From Albifimbria verrucaria (Eukaryota > Ascomycota > Sordariomycetes > Hypocreales > Stachybotryaceae): DNA of 64,000 nt. The stretch covers positions 3,100,001-3,164,000 of the forward strand of contig JAHREC010000009.1 in NCBI GenBank assembly GCA_020081605.1. The letters are read 5' to 3'. Made by a program: the position numbers and the translations under genes. Shown here piece after piece: positions 10,800 through 22,256 of this stretch; position 1 is the stretch's first letter; each line of letters begins with the position of its first letter. The notes below the pieces were generated by a model. The model made no database searches. It was not told the DNA's origin and saw nothing but the letters and a program-made list of their open reading frames with translations.

Positions 10800-12909
10800 G
10801 CTAGATATAATAAGTTATTAATAAAAGGAAGATAAGAAGGTATATAAATAAAGCTAATATAAAAGCTAAGTAATTACTTAATATAAGTATAATATAAATA
10901 TAGATAACCTAGAAAAATTATATAAAGTTAAATTTAATTTTAGCTACCTTAGTAGCGACTCTTTATTAAATATTTAAAATTATAAACTCTATATAGGCTA
11001 AAGACTTAGTAAAACCTGTCTTTTCTTAAACCGATACCTATAGATATAGCGACTCTTTACTAAAACTGAAAAGTAAATAATATCTTTCCCTATAGGGATA
11101 TACTGCCTATTAAAAGCAGGAAATATAAAATAAAAAAGGGAAAGGGCCCTATTGGGGCAGGGAGATATTAAATAAAACAGGGCATTAATCTATCTTATAG
11201 GGGCAGCGAGGCTTAAATTTCTTTAGCTTAGTATTAACCTAATAAGTATAGTCCTGGAACTTAAGATACAGGATAGTATCTATAATATTAATAAACTCCT
11301 AGTAGGTAAGTCGCTATACTATCTCCCTAGCTTTATTAATATCGATACCTAGAGCTATTAGCTTCTTCTAGGCCTGAAGGCCCTCTGCATTAATAAGATA
11401 GGGGTGGGGATATATAGAAATAAGTATATAGCCCTTTTAGATAATAAGCTTATAGTAAATAGTATAAGCTGCCTAAGAATTATCAGTTAGATACTAAAGA
11501 TTATATAGGATAATATTACTTTAGTACTTATTTTAGTCTGCTTCTTAGGGCTAATAATTTTATACTTATTCCTATAAATTGAATCTAATATAATAAAAGC
11601 ATTAGCGAGCTTAACGGCGGTGGCAGCGATATGCCCGCGCGCTATCTAATAATATAGCAATAGTCCGAGGACTATCCTCCTCCTCCGCATTATAATCAGG
11701 GTTAGGGATAATAAGGGTAAAAAGGGCAGCGACAGCCTTATGCCACTGTATAAAAAGGAATAAATCAGCCTCCAAACTGGCCTAGGGCTAGCGAATTATT
11801 AATAAGAAGCATTGCTAACCTAGATAGAAAACTTATAGGGAGATATAAGTTATTATGCTTAATATATTAGGTATAATAGGTTAACTTAATAGTTAACTTA
11901 GCAGGGATACACTTAATCTATAGGATAGTAGCAGGGCGCTCTTTCTTCTATTTAGTAATATATATCCATAGATAGTGTATATAAAATTTAGGGCGGGCGG
12001 CGACGGGGAGGGACCCGGGGCGTAACATAGGGGTTTTATAAGCGCATAACAGGGGCAATAACGGTATTATTATCATCTTCCTCCTCTAACCACTCAGTAT
12101 AGTTATCTCCCTTAATAGAGAGTAAAGGTTAGCCCTGCTAGGTCAGCGCGGATTCGCTTGAGAAATAATAACCGAGGGGACAGCGATGCAATAGAATATC
12201 CAACGGCAAACGGATATTGCAAACAGATAAGAGGGAAAGCTCTCAGAACAGGGGCGGCTAGGACTTTATGATGCCCGGAGGGCAAAATGGGCGTAACTAT
12301 ACGGCATTATAGAACGCCACAGCTCCTCAAAACGAGCACGCTCATCTACACTCTAACCCTCTAGTAGAGCTAACTCCGACTATTCACTGGGGGTATCTAT
12401 AGTAGCGAGCAGGCGAATATACGGCGATAGGAGGGTAAGATACGATATTTAAAAATTAAAATCTATATTATAGGAGAGTAAGCAGAAAATAAGGTATTAA
12501 GAGGCTAAAGAGAAAAAGAAGAAAAGGCAAAGCATAAGCAAGAAAGAGAAAAGATATATATAGGTATAATAATAGTGATTTATAGTTATAAGGTAATGCT
12601 GCTAGCTAGTAACGAAGGCTATAGCTATAAAGGTTAAGTAAATTACCTATACAGCGGCACCCTAAGGCTATAAGTCTCACTACTCGCTAGAAGGCCTAGG
12701 GAGTATAAGCAAAATACCTATAATATAATAGCGATTCAAAAGTAATATAATAATAAGGCGCCTAGGTAATAAGATTTAAGGCTAAAACTTTTAAAATAGG
12801 ACTAAGCTATATAAGTTAAAACTATATTATAAGCAATATACTAGCAATATAATATTATTTTAATAGGATATTATAGAGTTAAGGCTACTCTATAGGTATA
12901 GATACCTAT
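10800..12909. other. Extra 2 kb segment between chromodomain and 3' LTR
   Basis: This segment is clearly richer in G+C than the rest of the block and keeps CpG-rich words (for example GCCCGCGCGC near 11630 and CGGGCGGCGACGGGG near 11995). It does not continue the pol reading direction. A minus-strand coding-like stretch lies within it (see 11950-12240). It may be an additional antisense gene of the element or a separate sequence inserted into it. Confidence 0.5.
11950..12240 (-). pseudogene. Antisense coding-like remnant inside the chromovirus
   Basis: One minus-strand frame gives about 95 codons with only a few stops, in readable segments: LSLLSVCNIRLPLDILLHRC, GYYFSSESALT, SIKGDNYTEWLEEEDDNNTV, then IAPVMRL and a proline/arginine-rich end. 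Most stops are TAA or TAG, as expected from RIP of CAA, CAG or TGG. Sustained readability in one frame at this composition suggests a former coding region. I do not recognise the family. Confidence 0.4.
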
Positions 12910-12923
12910 AGAAAAAGGAGGGA
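12910..12923 (+). other. Polypurine tract of the retrotransposon
   Basis: AGAAAAAGGAGGGA lies immediately before the 3' LTR, where the primer for plus-strand DNA synthesis is expected. It supports the LTR boundary at 12924. Confidence 0.7.
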
Positions 12924-13136
12924 TAATTATTATGAAGTTAAGGTAACCTACCCTATAGTATAGGGTAAGTGACCTATAGAGTAGGTTATATGGTATTAAT
13001 AATCCCTAGAGCTAGCTTAGAGGCTTATAGGCGAAGCACTGAGCCTGTAAGCTTTAGTCTTATAATATAGATATAGCTACCTTAGAATATCTCTTATGCC
13101 GCCTCTGCCTGACTCCTGGTGGCAATTGCTATAATA
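12924..13136 (+). repeat. 3' LTR of the chromovirus
   Basis: Direct repeat of 5674-5887. It keeps G or C at several places where the 5' copy has A or T (for example GGTGGCAATTG against AGTAGTAATTA near the end), so it is the less mutated copy. Confidence 0.85.
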
Positions 13137-13361
13137 AATAATTAGGGATTATTCTATATTATAAAATAAATATAAAATAGATAAAATTAGATTTTATTAT
13201 TCTTAAATAAATAAATAAAGCTTATTTTAATCTAAAATAATATATATTAAATTATTAATTAAATTAAATTATTCTTTAAGAAATTTAATTAAAAGCTAGC
13301 TTAGTAATTATATATTATTAATAGCTAATAGTCTTTTAATTAATTATTAAAAGAAGACTCC

Positions 13362-13815
13362 TATTTATATATTAATATTAATATTATAGAGCGATTATTT
13401 ATTCTATTACTCTAGGAGTAATACTTCCTTTTATTATTTTAAAGAATAATACTTTAATTATTTATTTCTTTTTTATTAATAGATTATTTTAATTTATATA
13501 TTAATACTTTATTAATCTTTATTATATTATTATATTAATTATTTTTATATAATATTCCTTTATTATTATTTATTAATTTAATATTATATATAGCTTTTTA
13601 ATATTTTTATTTTATTATTCTATAGTATATATTTATTAAATTATTTATTATATATAAAAAACTCTATTTTATAAGGTTTTTTATAATATAAGCTTTTATA
13701 TTATTTATAATTAATTAAAAAATAAAATATATAATCTTTAATTATTCTATAAATATTAAATTAATTTATTTTAATATATTTTATTTAATATATTAATATA
13801 AATTATAATAATATA
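13362..13815 (+). repeat. Old AT-rich repeat, copy A
   Basis: Collinear by eye with 14461-14950 over several hundred bases, for example TATTTATTAATTTAAT followed by TTTTTATTTTATTATT in both, and a shared ATAAAATATATAAT further on. This copy retains scattered G and C; copy B is nearly pure A+T. It is probably a decayed transposon or LTR pair of a second family. Confidence 0.55.
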
Positions 13816-14460
13816 TTTATTATTTTTATAATATAATTTTAATAAAAATTTTAAAAAATTTTTTTTAAAAAAATCTTTAAAAAATTAAATATTAAAAAAA
13901 CCTTAATTTAATATTTTAAAATTTAAATTTTAAAAAAATAAATAAATAAATAATAATTTTAAATATAAAATTAAAAATAAAATAATAAATAAATATTTTA
14001 AAAAATAAATTATAATTAAAATTTATTAAAAATTATATAATAATAAAATATATAATAAAAATTATAAAAAGATTATATTTTATATAAAAGAATATATATT
14101 TAATTTAATATAATTTTATATAAAAATATTTTTTAAAAATATATTTATAATAAAAATTATATTTTTATAATTTTTAAAATTATTTAAATTATATTAATAA
14201 ATTTATATTATATATTATAATTATAAATTAAAAAATAAATTATATTTAAAATTATTATTTTATAAATTATAAAAAAAATATATTAATAATAATATAATAT
14301 ATAATTTAATTATATAAAAAAATATATAAAATTAAATTATAAATTATAAAAATAAAAAATAAATAAAATCTATTATAATTTAAAATAATATTATATAATT
14401 AATATTAAATAAATAAATTATTTTTAAAAGTTTAAATTAATAATTTAAAATAAATTTATT

Positions 14461-14942
14461 TATATATTAATATTTTTATTAAAAATAATTATTTATTTAT
14501 TTATCTTAAATAAAATATTATTTATTATTATTTTTAAAAATAATAATTTTATTATTTATTTATTTTTATTAATAAATTTTTTTAATTTATATTAATATTT
14601 TATTAATATTTTATTAATATTTTATTAATATTTTATTATATTATTATATTATTATATTATTTATATAAATAATTTTATATAATATTCTATTATTATTATT
14701 TATTAATTTAATAATATATATAAAGTTTTATTATATTTTTATTTTATTATTTTATAATATTTATCTTTTAAGTTTTTTATTATATATAAAATATTTTTAT
14801 TTATAAGATTTTATATAATATAAATTTTTATATTTTTTATAATTTAATAAGAAATAAAATATATAATTTATAATTATTTTATAAATTTAATATTAATTTA
14901 TTTTAATATATTTTTAAATATTATATTTATATAAATTATAAT

Positions 14943-14950
<8 letters not shown>
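14461..14950 (+). repeat. Old AT-rich repeat, copy B
   Basis: Direct-orientation partner of 13362-13815. It carries an extra short tandem expansion (14591-14634) absent from copy A. Boundaries are approximate because low complexity makes the alignment end indistinct. Confidence 0.55.
14591..14634 (+). repeat. 11-bp microsatellite, four perfect copies
   Basis: The unit ATTAATATTTT occurs four times in a row without error inside AT-repeat copy B. Confidence 0.9.
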
Positions 14951-14979
<29 letters not shown>

Positions 14980-15712
14980 ATTATAAAATTATTTAATTTT
15001 TATATTATATTTATTATATATATATTTTAAATATATTAATTTTTTTATTTTTAAAATAATTTAAAATTTAAAATTTAAAAATTTCTAAAGAATTATTTAT
15101 ATAAATTTAATAATATATTTAAAAGCTTTAATATATAAAAATTTATAAAATTAAATTTTTAATTAAATAATATTTAAATTTTTTTATAAATTATTTATAT
15201 ATTATATTTATTATTTATTTTATAATATATATTCTATTAAAAACTTTAATTATTATTATTAATATTTAATATTTTTTTATTTAAATAATTATATATTAAT
15301 ATATTATTATATTAATTATATATTATATTTTTAATTATTTTATATATTTATTATATAAACAAAAGAATTTTAAAATTAATAAATAAATAGTTTTATATAA
15401 ATATAAATATTAATTAAATTAAATATAATTTTATAATATTTTTATAATTAATAAAATTTTTATTTATAATATTAATAATTATAATAATAATTATAATTAA
15501 AATAAATAATTAATTTTATATTTATAAAAATATATAAATAAAAATATTTTTTTAATTATTTATTAAAACTTTATTATTTTTTATTAATATATAATTATTA
15601 AATTATTTTTAAATTAAATTTCTTTAAATAATTTAATTTTTTAATAATAATTATATAATATTATATTAAATTAAAATAAGCTTTATTTATTTATAATAAA
15701 ATATTAATTTAA

Positions 15713-16954
15713 CCTTACTTACCCTATATCTGCTATATACTTCAGAATAACCGAGATTATTATACTTAGTCTTAAATTATAGCTAGTTTAGCCTAAGCGA
15801 GGCTGATCCGTGGTTAAGCCAGATAAGAATTACACTAACTAAAAGTGGGAATTTACGCACCTGGTTTTTCACCGTGTATTCGGGGATAAGTTATAGATCA
15901 GTCCAGATTCAAGGCTAGCATATCAGATGCTGACCGATTCGTTAGCCTGTGCGAAAACATGCGAGGTGGTTCCATTGTGGCATGCTTTGGCGAATTCGCC
16001 AAGACCTCCGAAGGATGAGGCCAACGCCTGTGCAGACAAAATGCAAGCAGAGTTGAAATGAAACTGAATCGGGCCTAAAGATTCCCTTGTCAAATTGAGA
16101 AACGCGACATGATGTTGAACAAAAGCACTTCTGGGGGTTTCCTAAGAATACAGCAAATGAATATCATTAATAGGTGGCAGTCTTCGGCTTAGCTCTGGTT
16201 ATAGTCTTTTTTTCCGCATAGGCGAGTGTGTACTGACTATTTGACTTTTTCGCAATATCCAATTATGAGTTCGTTAACTACTTTGGTCCGTCTGACTCAA
16301 AGTTCGTGTACCCCTTCATGTTATTTCCTTTACCTTCTAATTTGTAAATCGGATGCACAGTGCCCTATGGTAAGGCTGCTACGTTGTGGGCATAATATTA
16401 GAGAACCTGGTTCTTAGCCGTCTTTGGTTGTCCTTTGGCTCGGGAGTTCGTCCGTTCCCATCCGATCTCCAATCATCTTCAGAGGCAGGGTTCACAATAA
16501 GCAGACGGAAAGACAAGGAGTGCTGATAACAGCATCGGGAACTCGTACCCGTTACCCGATCTTACAATCTCAGACTGACATCACCTCACGCTTGAATGAG
16601 CTGTATTAGGCTATACCAACTTGCTGGGGTTTGGATGGATTGGTGGCATGGTGACATGGCGCACAATTATTACGGCCGAGAGGTCTAAATTTATCAAAGT
16701 GAAGTATTTCACGTCGGAACTTTGATTAAACCCCGTTGACAGGTTTCAGGCATTTTTGGTCACGAGATAGCTTGTTTTCCATAAGCGAAGTCCCACCTTT
16801 GGACCCCTGGCTCCCAATGTAACTCAATCACCAAACTACTGTCGGCTAAAGTCTTGGGTACGTCTGATTGCAAGGTTGCGTGTTTCTAAAGTACTTATTT
16901 TAAGTCGCACTGTTTCAATTTCTTGGTATCTAATCTCATACTGTACAGTTTACA
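15713..16954. other. Non-coding region between AT block and terpene cluster
   Basis: Composition returns to normal within a few dozen bases after 15712. Small plus frames near 16226-16609 have no recognisable content or splice pattern. I see no gene here. Confidence 0.6.
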
Positions 16955-18271
16955 CTACACTATCAACATGTCGTTCACGGGAATTGGGCCCAGAGCGCTG
17001 CTCTCATGGACCTTGGGCAGCAGTCTGACTGTGCGAGATCGCTTAACATCCATACCGCGCTTCCCGAAATACCGTTGACTCTCGTAGCTCCAGTGAAACA
17101 CACCGCTTACACACTGGGCCATACCGTCGACGAACTTCTGCACGTCCAAATCGACAGGGCCAATGTAGCGTGGGACCTGTCCGTACAGATCGTAGAACCT
17201 GTTCATCTTCTGGTCCGCCAAGTCTCCGGCCATGTCCATGGCTTTCTGAACGCTGAGATTGTGCTGGTGCATGAGAATTGTCACAATGTTGTGCTCGTCA
17301 TCACCTACAGACTGCTCCTTGTTGTAGGATAGGATGTCCTGCAAAAGTTGTAAGAAATTCGTCATCCTCGGTGTGATTTAGAAGCTGGGAGAGGTACTTA
17401 CGTTAGCTAGAACAATGAGATCCACTGCAAGTGTTTCCAATTCGCGGATGATTGAGCTCTCTCGGATATCATCAGGAATATCGCTGTCCATTTCGTAGAA
17501 AGCAATTGTGCTGGGTGCACCAGACGTATGACGTCTTACAACAAGGTATTCGTCGAGTTCAAGAATACGAGACTCGGATCGGTGCTCAGCTTGCTGAACG
17601 ACGGAATCAACATAGTCTACCCATGTTGTCCAGAACCGTCTCCGAAAGGTCTCTGTAGCCGTCTTGGGGATTCTCAACCAAAACCTTGGAACAAGGTGAG
17701 CGCTGAACTGTATCCACTTGCGAAGGCATCCTTCGGAGAGTGAATGGAGACTTACTGTCGTGCGATTTCACCGCCGATCCATTCGTCACTGGGCCTTGGC
17801 TTGTCTGGGTTGCTCATAGCATCGAGCATGGAGTGTGCTTGACGTAAGACTTCTTGAGGTGACGCCTTGTCCGAATATTCGTCAAACATGAAGAAGAGGT
17901 GCATAAGATCACACCCGGATCTGACCTGCTCTGCACAACAAACATTTGAATACAACTGATCAACAGTGGATGGTATGTGCAGAAGAGCATATCTTACCCC
18001 GTGTCATTCGTGCATAGCACATTCCGGAAAGAAGATCTTCATTATTTTGAAGTTAGCTTGGGGTACGATTCTGTTGGGCATGAAAAAATATGGGTAACTG
18101 ACTGAGCTTGCCCTTCTCATGGACGAGGCTCTGCGTCTCACTGTCAAACGCCGTGAAGCTTGCAGACCATTCGAGGCATTCTTTCTCGATCTCAGCGAGG
18201 TAGGGGCTCACGAGTCGAGGCCACCTCCAGCTGTTTTCGAGCTCTGGCAGTTTAATCGCTTGGCCACTCAT
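16955..18271 (-). CDS. Class I sesquiterpene synthase
   Basis: Five exons on the minus strand: 18271-18103, 18036-17998, 17930-17756, 17684-17402 and 17338-16955. All introns are 63-72 nt with GT-AG ends, giving 349 residues, the normal size for a single-domain fungal sesquiterpene cyclase. Metal-binding motif 1 is DEYSD at residues 86-90 in the setting [13 protein letters not shown]. Motif 2 is NDILSYNKE at 222-230, a complete ND-x-x-S-x-x-x-KE triad split by intron 4. The [10 protein letters not shown] segment near 305-314 has the usual RY pair. These belong to the farnesyl-diphosphate cyclase fold; the overall wording resembles the basidiomycete-type Cop/Omp and ascomycete presilphiperfolanol-like synthases. 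The product cannot be predicted. It sits head-to-head with the P450 gene at 18968, sharing a 700-bp promoter. Confidence 0.9.
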
Positions 18272-18967
18272 CTTTGAAATTAGAACTGGAGAAAATATGA
18301 TGAAGAGAATGGAAGAACTGCCGTAGACATCCTCAAATACCGAGACATCAATTCGACTAGCCCACACCGACTACGGTATTATGCCGAACCAGTCGTCATC
18401 GTCTCAACCCGGGCTAACGGTTCCTCAGGAGGGAGGCCCACCCGCATGGTAACCCCGGTGGGATTGTGGATAATCCCTGGTTCGTGTGCGCTTTTGTGGC
18501 CACTGTAGGAACCACTATCCGTCCAGGGTCCCTTGAAGATTCCAAGTCTTCGGATTCAGGTATCCAATCCTACACTAGATACAGTCGCAGCGTCAAGGGT
18601 AAAAAATTTCACGTTTTCAAGCTTGCCTCAAAACAGGTGAGATTCTCGTAACACCATAGCAGAGGAGATCCTCTCCGTTATCTTAGGTGCCTCAGAATCT
18701 GGTAATGCTGACGCTTAGCTCAGGGGTTACGTATTGAGGATCCTTCGAACCGGCAAACCGGTCCTGGCATATGTCATTCTGAGGGTTTCGTTTAGGGAAG
18801 CAACTCGGATGGATCTTTACCGCCTGATCGGATCCTGCTGCAGCAACAACACTGGGGCCACTGTGGTGGGAGCCAATATAAAGTCTCGATGCCCTTGCCC
18901 CTGATTGTCCTTAAAATCTCTTTTCGGACCTGATGTTACGTAGGAACCAGAGCACCGGATCACCATT
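18272..18967. promoter_or_regulatory. Divergent promoter between terpene synthase and P450
   Basis: Both flanking genes start outward from this 0.7 kb region, so it probably drives both. It contains a close direct pair AACCGGcaAACCGG near 18750-18765 and CGGGCTAACGG near 18411, words of the CGG type often bound by Zn2Cys6 factors. Binding is inference only. Confidence 0.35.
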
Positions 18968-20682
18968 ATGACCTCGGTAAACATGGCGGATGCTGAAGGG
19001 CTCACCGCCCAGAGCAAGTTGTCTCTGCAACACATTCTCTTCATGGCCGCAGCGTCATATGTTCTTTACCTGATAGCAAACGCTGTCTACTCAGTCACGC
19101 TACACCCTCTATCCAAATTCCCGGACCATTGCACACATCCCTGAGCTGCCTTCCTTATTGGAAAGCTTGCATCACGGGCCAACAGGTCAAATGGATGCAA
19201 AAGCTCCACTCTCAGTACGGCCCTGTGGTTCGCTATGGCCCCAATGAGTTGAGTTATGTGGATCAAGACTATACCACCTGGAAAGCGATCCACGGCCACG
19301 AGAAGGGTGGCAGAGAGTTCCCAAAGCCAAGGAGTGGTTCGTTGCTCCATACAATGGTAAGTTCTCCGCGATGCCAAGAGATAATATGCGATGAATACTA
19401 TAGATTGCTAACAATCTCAGGCGTCTACGGCATTAACAGTGCACCTGCGCATGAAGATCATCGCCGCTTCCGTCATGTTTTTGCCCCAGCATTTTCAGAG
19501 CGGGCCCTGAAGCGGCAGGAACCGATCTTTCAGAAGAACACGGACCTCATGATCTCAACTTTGAGCCAGGCTGCTGTTCTCCGCCAGAGCGTAAACATGG
19601 TTGAAATGTACCAGTTCACCACGTTTGACATCATGGGCCATCTCACTTTTGGAGAGCCGCTGGGTCTGCTTCAGAGCAACACCTACTCAAAGTGGGTCGA
19701 GGCTGTCTTTGATTCAATCAAGGTTATCCTGATCGCCCAGATTATCCAATACTATCCTGTTCTCGATTTTCTTTTTAAAGCTCTGGAGCCACAATCTATC
19801 AAGCAGATGAAGTATAACCATTTTAAGCATTCTGCGGATCGTGTGGATAGGCGACTGAAGAATGGGTCCAATGAAGCCGACATATGGAGCATGGTTCTCA
19901 ATGCGAACAGTGATCAGCGATTGAGCCTGCAGGAGATGCACTGTCATGGAGACGTGTTCATGCTGGCAGGAAGTGAAACCACAGGTATATTACCCATTTC
20001 AGCGTTTTCTGTTATAAACTTGCTAATAGTCTGCCAATATAGGCACGGCGCTCTCCGGGTTGACATACTATCTTCTCAAAAATCAGGAGAAGCTAGCCCT
20101 GCTGGTGAAAGAGATTCGAACTGCTTTCCGAAGCGAGAGCCAGATCAACATGCAAGGCACCGCAGAGCTCCCATACTTGAATGCTTGTAAGTACATACGT
20201 ATGATGCCATCCTCTTGAAGTCTTACTCATAGAACATCATAGGCATAAAGGAAGCTCTCCGCTTGTACCCACCCGTCCCAGTCGGAGTTCCGAGGGTAGT
20301 GCCGACCCCGGCACTGGGCGCCAACATGCCCGGTGGCGCTGTTCCTGCAGGAACCCGGGTGTCAGTCCACCACTACGCAACTTACCGTAGCCCGGATAAC
20401 TTCAGGGACCCTGATAACTTTGTCCCTGAGCGTTGGCTCAACGATCCTGCCTACAGCAATGATAACCGCAGTTGCTTCAGGCCGTTCGCCGTGGGTCCAC
20501 GCGATTGCCTGGGTCAAAGCATGGCCAACCACGAAATCCAGCTTATTCTTGCCCGTATTCTCTTCAAGTTTAACCTAGAAAGTGCTGACGGAAACGCGGA
20601 CTGGGATGATCAGAAGGCGTTTGTGCTCTGGGAGAAGAAGCCCTTGATGTGCCGGCTTACTCTAGCGTCCGGCCAGGAGTAA
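18968..20682 (+). CDS. Cytochrome P450 of the terpene cluster (two frameshifts)
   Basis: Exons 18968-19356, 19421-19984, 20043-20186 and 20243-20682, with introns of 64, 58 and 56 nt; 512 residues after correction. An N-terminal membrane anchor (LFMAAASYVLYLIANAVY) precedes a proline-rich KFP-GP hinge that is broken by one missing base near 19123. A second missing base near 19329 interrupts the KPKEW segment; both repairs are needed for exon 1 to splice in phase. P450 marks follow: DHRRFRHVFAPAFS, I-helix AGSETTGTALSG, EALR at 370-373, PERW, and the heme loop FAVGPRDCLG with Cys455. It is probably a monooxygenase that tailors the cyclase product. The first ATG gives the anchor and is chosen as start. 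Confidence 0.85.
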
Positions 20683-20935
20683 GTATCCCATTATATATCG
20701 CTTGGGTTGGTCGGTTGGAGGGGAAAATGGAATATTAGATGGTAAAATTGAAAGGTTCTCAGCTAAGGAGCAATCCAGCTGGAGAGTTCGCAGATTGTAT
20801 ACAAAAAATATATCGCTTCATTATTATTTTATCTACCAAAAGAAGGTCAACAGCACCAAGCTATGAGTGAAAACGAACGCTAATTTCTGCGGAGCTCTTA
20901 ATCATAAGCAACTTTTTGAGACTGATCCTCACTTT

Positions 20936-22256
20936 CTAATACATGCCACGGTGTCCTCGCTGCGCCGCATTCGACCCTTGCGCCTCTTCATCGGTGTCGT
21001 AGCTATGCTGGACGGTGATGCTGGTCTGACGCAAGATATTCGTCGACTTGGGCTTCAGGATGAACTTGTCACTCCTGTCATCTCCCTCTAGATGATCGTG
21101 TTCTCGCACAAGTGGGTTAGTTCCCGGGCGGCTAACTTTCGACAAGGCGTATGATTCCTTCTGCGTTGTGCCCTTGGCAAGACGGACGAGAGGTCGGAAG
21201 AAAGGAATCGAGGCGGCGATGACTGTTGCGCTGACTTCGGCGGTAAGCCAGATAAGTGGGAAGGCCGTGCCGTATGTGAAATCCGCATCGCGAGCGACTC
21301 CGCCGATGGTCGAGGTCTTGTAAATTCCAACTACACCAGCGCTTTGGGCTTGTCAGCGGGAGGTTCAACGGAAGAATAGCATATTGGCAAGAATCAAATC
21401 TGCATTCAAGTTGAATGCCGGAGGTTGGAAACACTTACACTATTCCCAGACTCATCGAAGCGATGATACCGATTTTGTCACTCTGCTTGATCTGAAGCTT
21501 CCAGATGATCAGAGTGGGGAAAATCGTAAGAACCAAATCCATGGCTGCTGAGTAGCCAGCAGCGTAGGCTCCAAGTCCAATAACCACATTGCCGTCAACG
21601 CAACCGGGAGTTGGCGGGACACTGCACTGATAGAATTGCACAACAGCAATGCTGAACATGGAGGCGTTGATGGTGACCAAGAGGAACCACAGGCAAGCCT
21701 TCTGCCATGTTTCCGTTACGAGTCGAAGCAAAGTAAGAATGAATGACGATTTGGATACTGCGACGGAAATGACTGCGAAGAATTGACCGATGGGTAGAAG
21801 ATACAGCAGGTCGGGTAGTTTCGTCAGGTCTGTGTCGACCAAGTGCTTTCCCAGGCCGAGTCTTGTGGCGTATATCGATATGACGACGAAGACGATAAAT
21901 AGCAACTATAACAAATGTCGACGGTTAGATAGCTATACGCTGGTAAGAATCAACGGTAAAGCATACCCATGAGAAGACCAAAACTGCATCGTCGACACCA
22001 AGCTTTGTGGCAACGAGATGCTTGCTAAACATGCGAAGCGACATAAAAATCAGGGATACTGCACTGCACGCAATCATGGTAACAACCATGGCCGGTGCCA
22101 GGAGTTCGCCATGGTGAATATCCTGGGCAGCAACAAGCACAAACAATTGGCAAAAGAACGAAGAGAAGAAGAGGTAAGACCACTACTGCAGCTCACCTTG
22201 CTTTCGCTTGCGGCAAAGAGGCTGTAATACTTATCATAAAACAGACCATCCCACAC
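20936..22256 (-). CDS. Rhodopsin-like integral membrane protein (Pth11/SAT4-type)
   Basis: Four exons on the minus strand: 22256-22197, 22122-21967, 21905-21439 and 21341-20936, giving 362 residues with no correction. Exon 1 encodes only 20 residues and ends with GTGAGC; the second exon opens with DIHHGELLAPAM, which fits the family's extracellular start. There are about seven hydrophobic segments. Typical family blocks are LGVDDAVLVFSW, a conserved W-K-L-Q-I region, and YGTAFPLIWLTAEVSATVIAAS near the last helix, then a hydrophilic tail. These proteins have a 7-TM plan resembling fungal receptors, but ligands are mostly unknown. Lying between two P450 genes beside the cyclase, it could sense, or protect against, the cluster product, or simply be a neighbour. 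Confidence 0.8.

Larger units (their letters stand above)
5674..13136 (+). mobile_element. Degenerate Ty3/gypsy chromovirus LTR retrotransposon
   Basis: Two similar direct repeats of about 214 bp bound a 7.5 kb element. Reading forward between them and ignoring stops, one finds reverse transcriptase blocks (7801-8335), the RNase H C-terminal block (8939-9015) and an integrase-end chromodomain (10706-10785), in the usual Ty3/gypsy order. A purine-rich tract sits just before the 3' LTR. All frames are closed by many stops and by P-to-L/S and R-to-Y type changes fitting C-to-T transitions, so the copy is dead. Target-site duplications cannot be resolved because both flanks are A+T only. It is longer than needed for gag-pol because about 2 kb lies between the chromodomain and the 3' LTR. 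Confidence 0.85.
4985..15712. other. AT-rich isochore shaped by RIP
   Basis: Composition changes abruptly near 4985 and again near 15712. Inside, long stretches (about 5030-5670 and 13800-15700) are almost pure A+T. Across the transposon-derived part CpA and TpG are scarce, while CpT, CpC and ApG persist, the signature expected of RIP (C to T at CpA on both strands). There are no host open frames of useful length; the only recognisable content is the chromovirus and other old repeats described separately. Confidence 0.9.

Noticed and set aside
4985..15712. AT block as inserted mitochondrial DNA
   Set aside because: It contains LTRs, gypsy pol blocks and RIP-type transitions but no mitochondrial gene.
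16226..16609. Two short plus-strand ORFs after the AT block
   Set aside because: Each is about 60 codons with no splice sites or recognisable content linking them.
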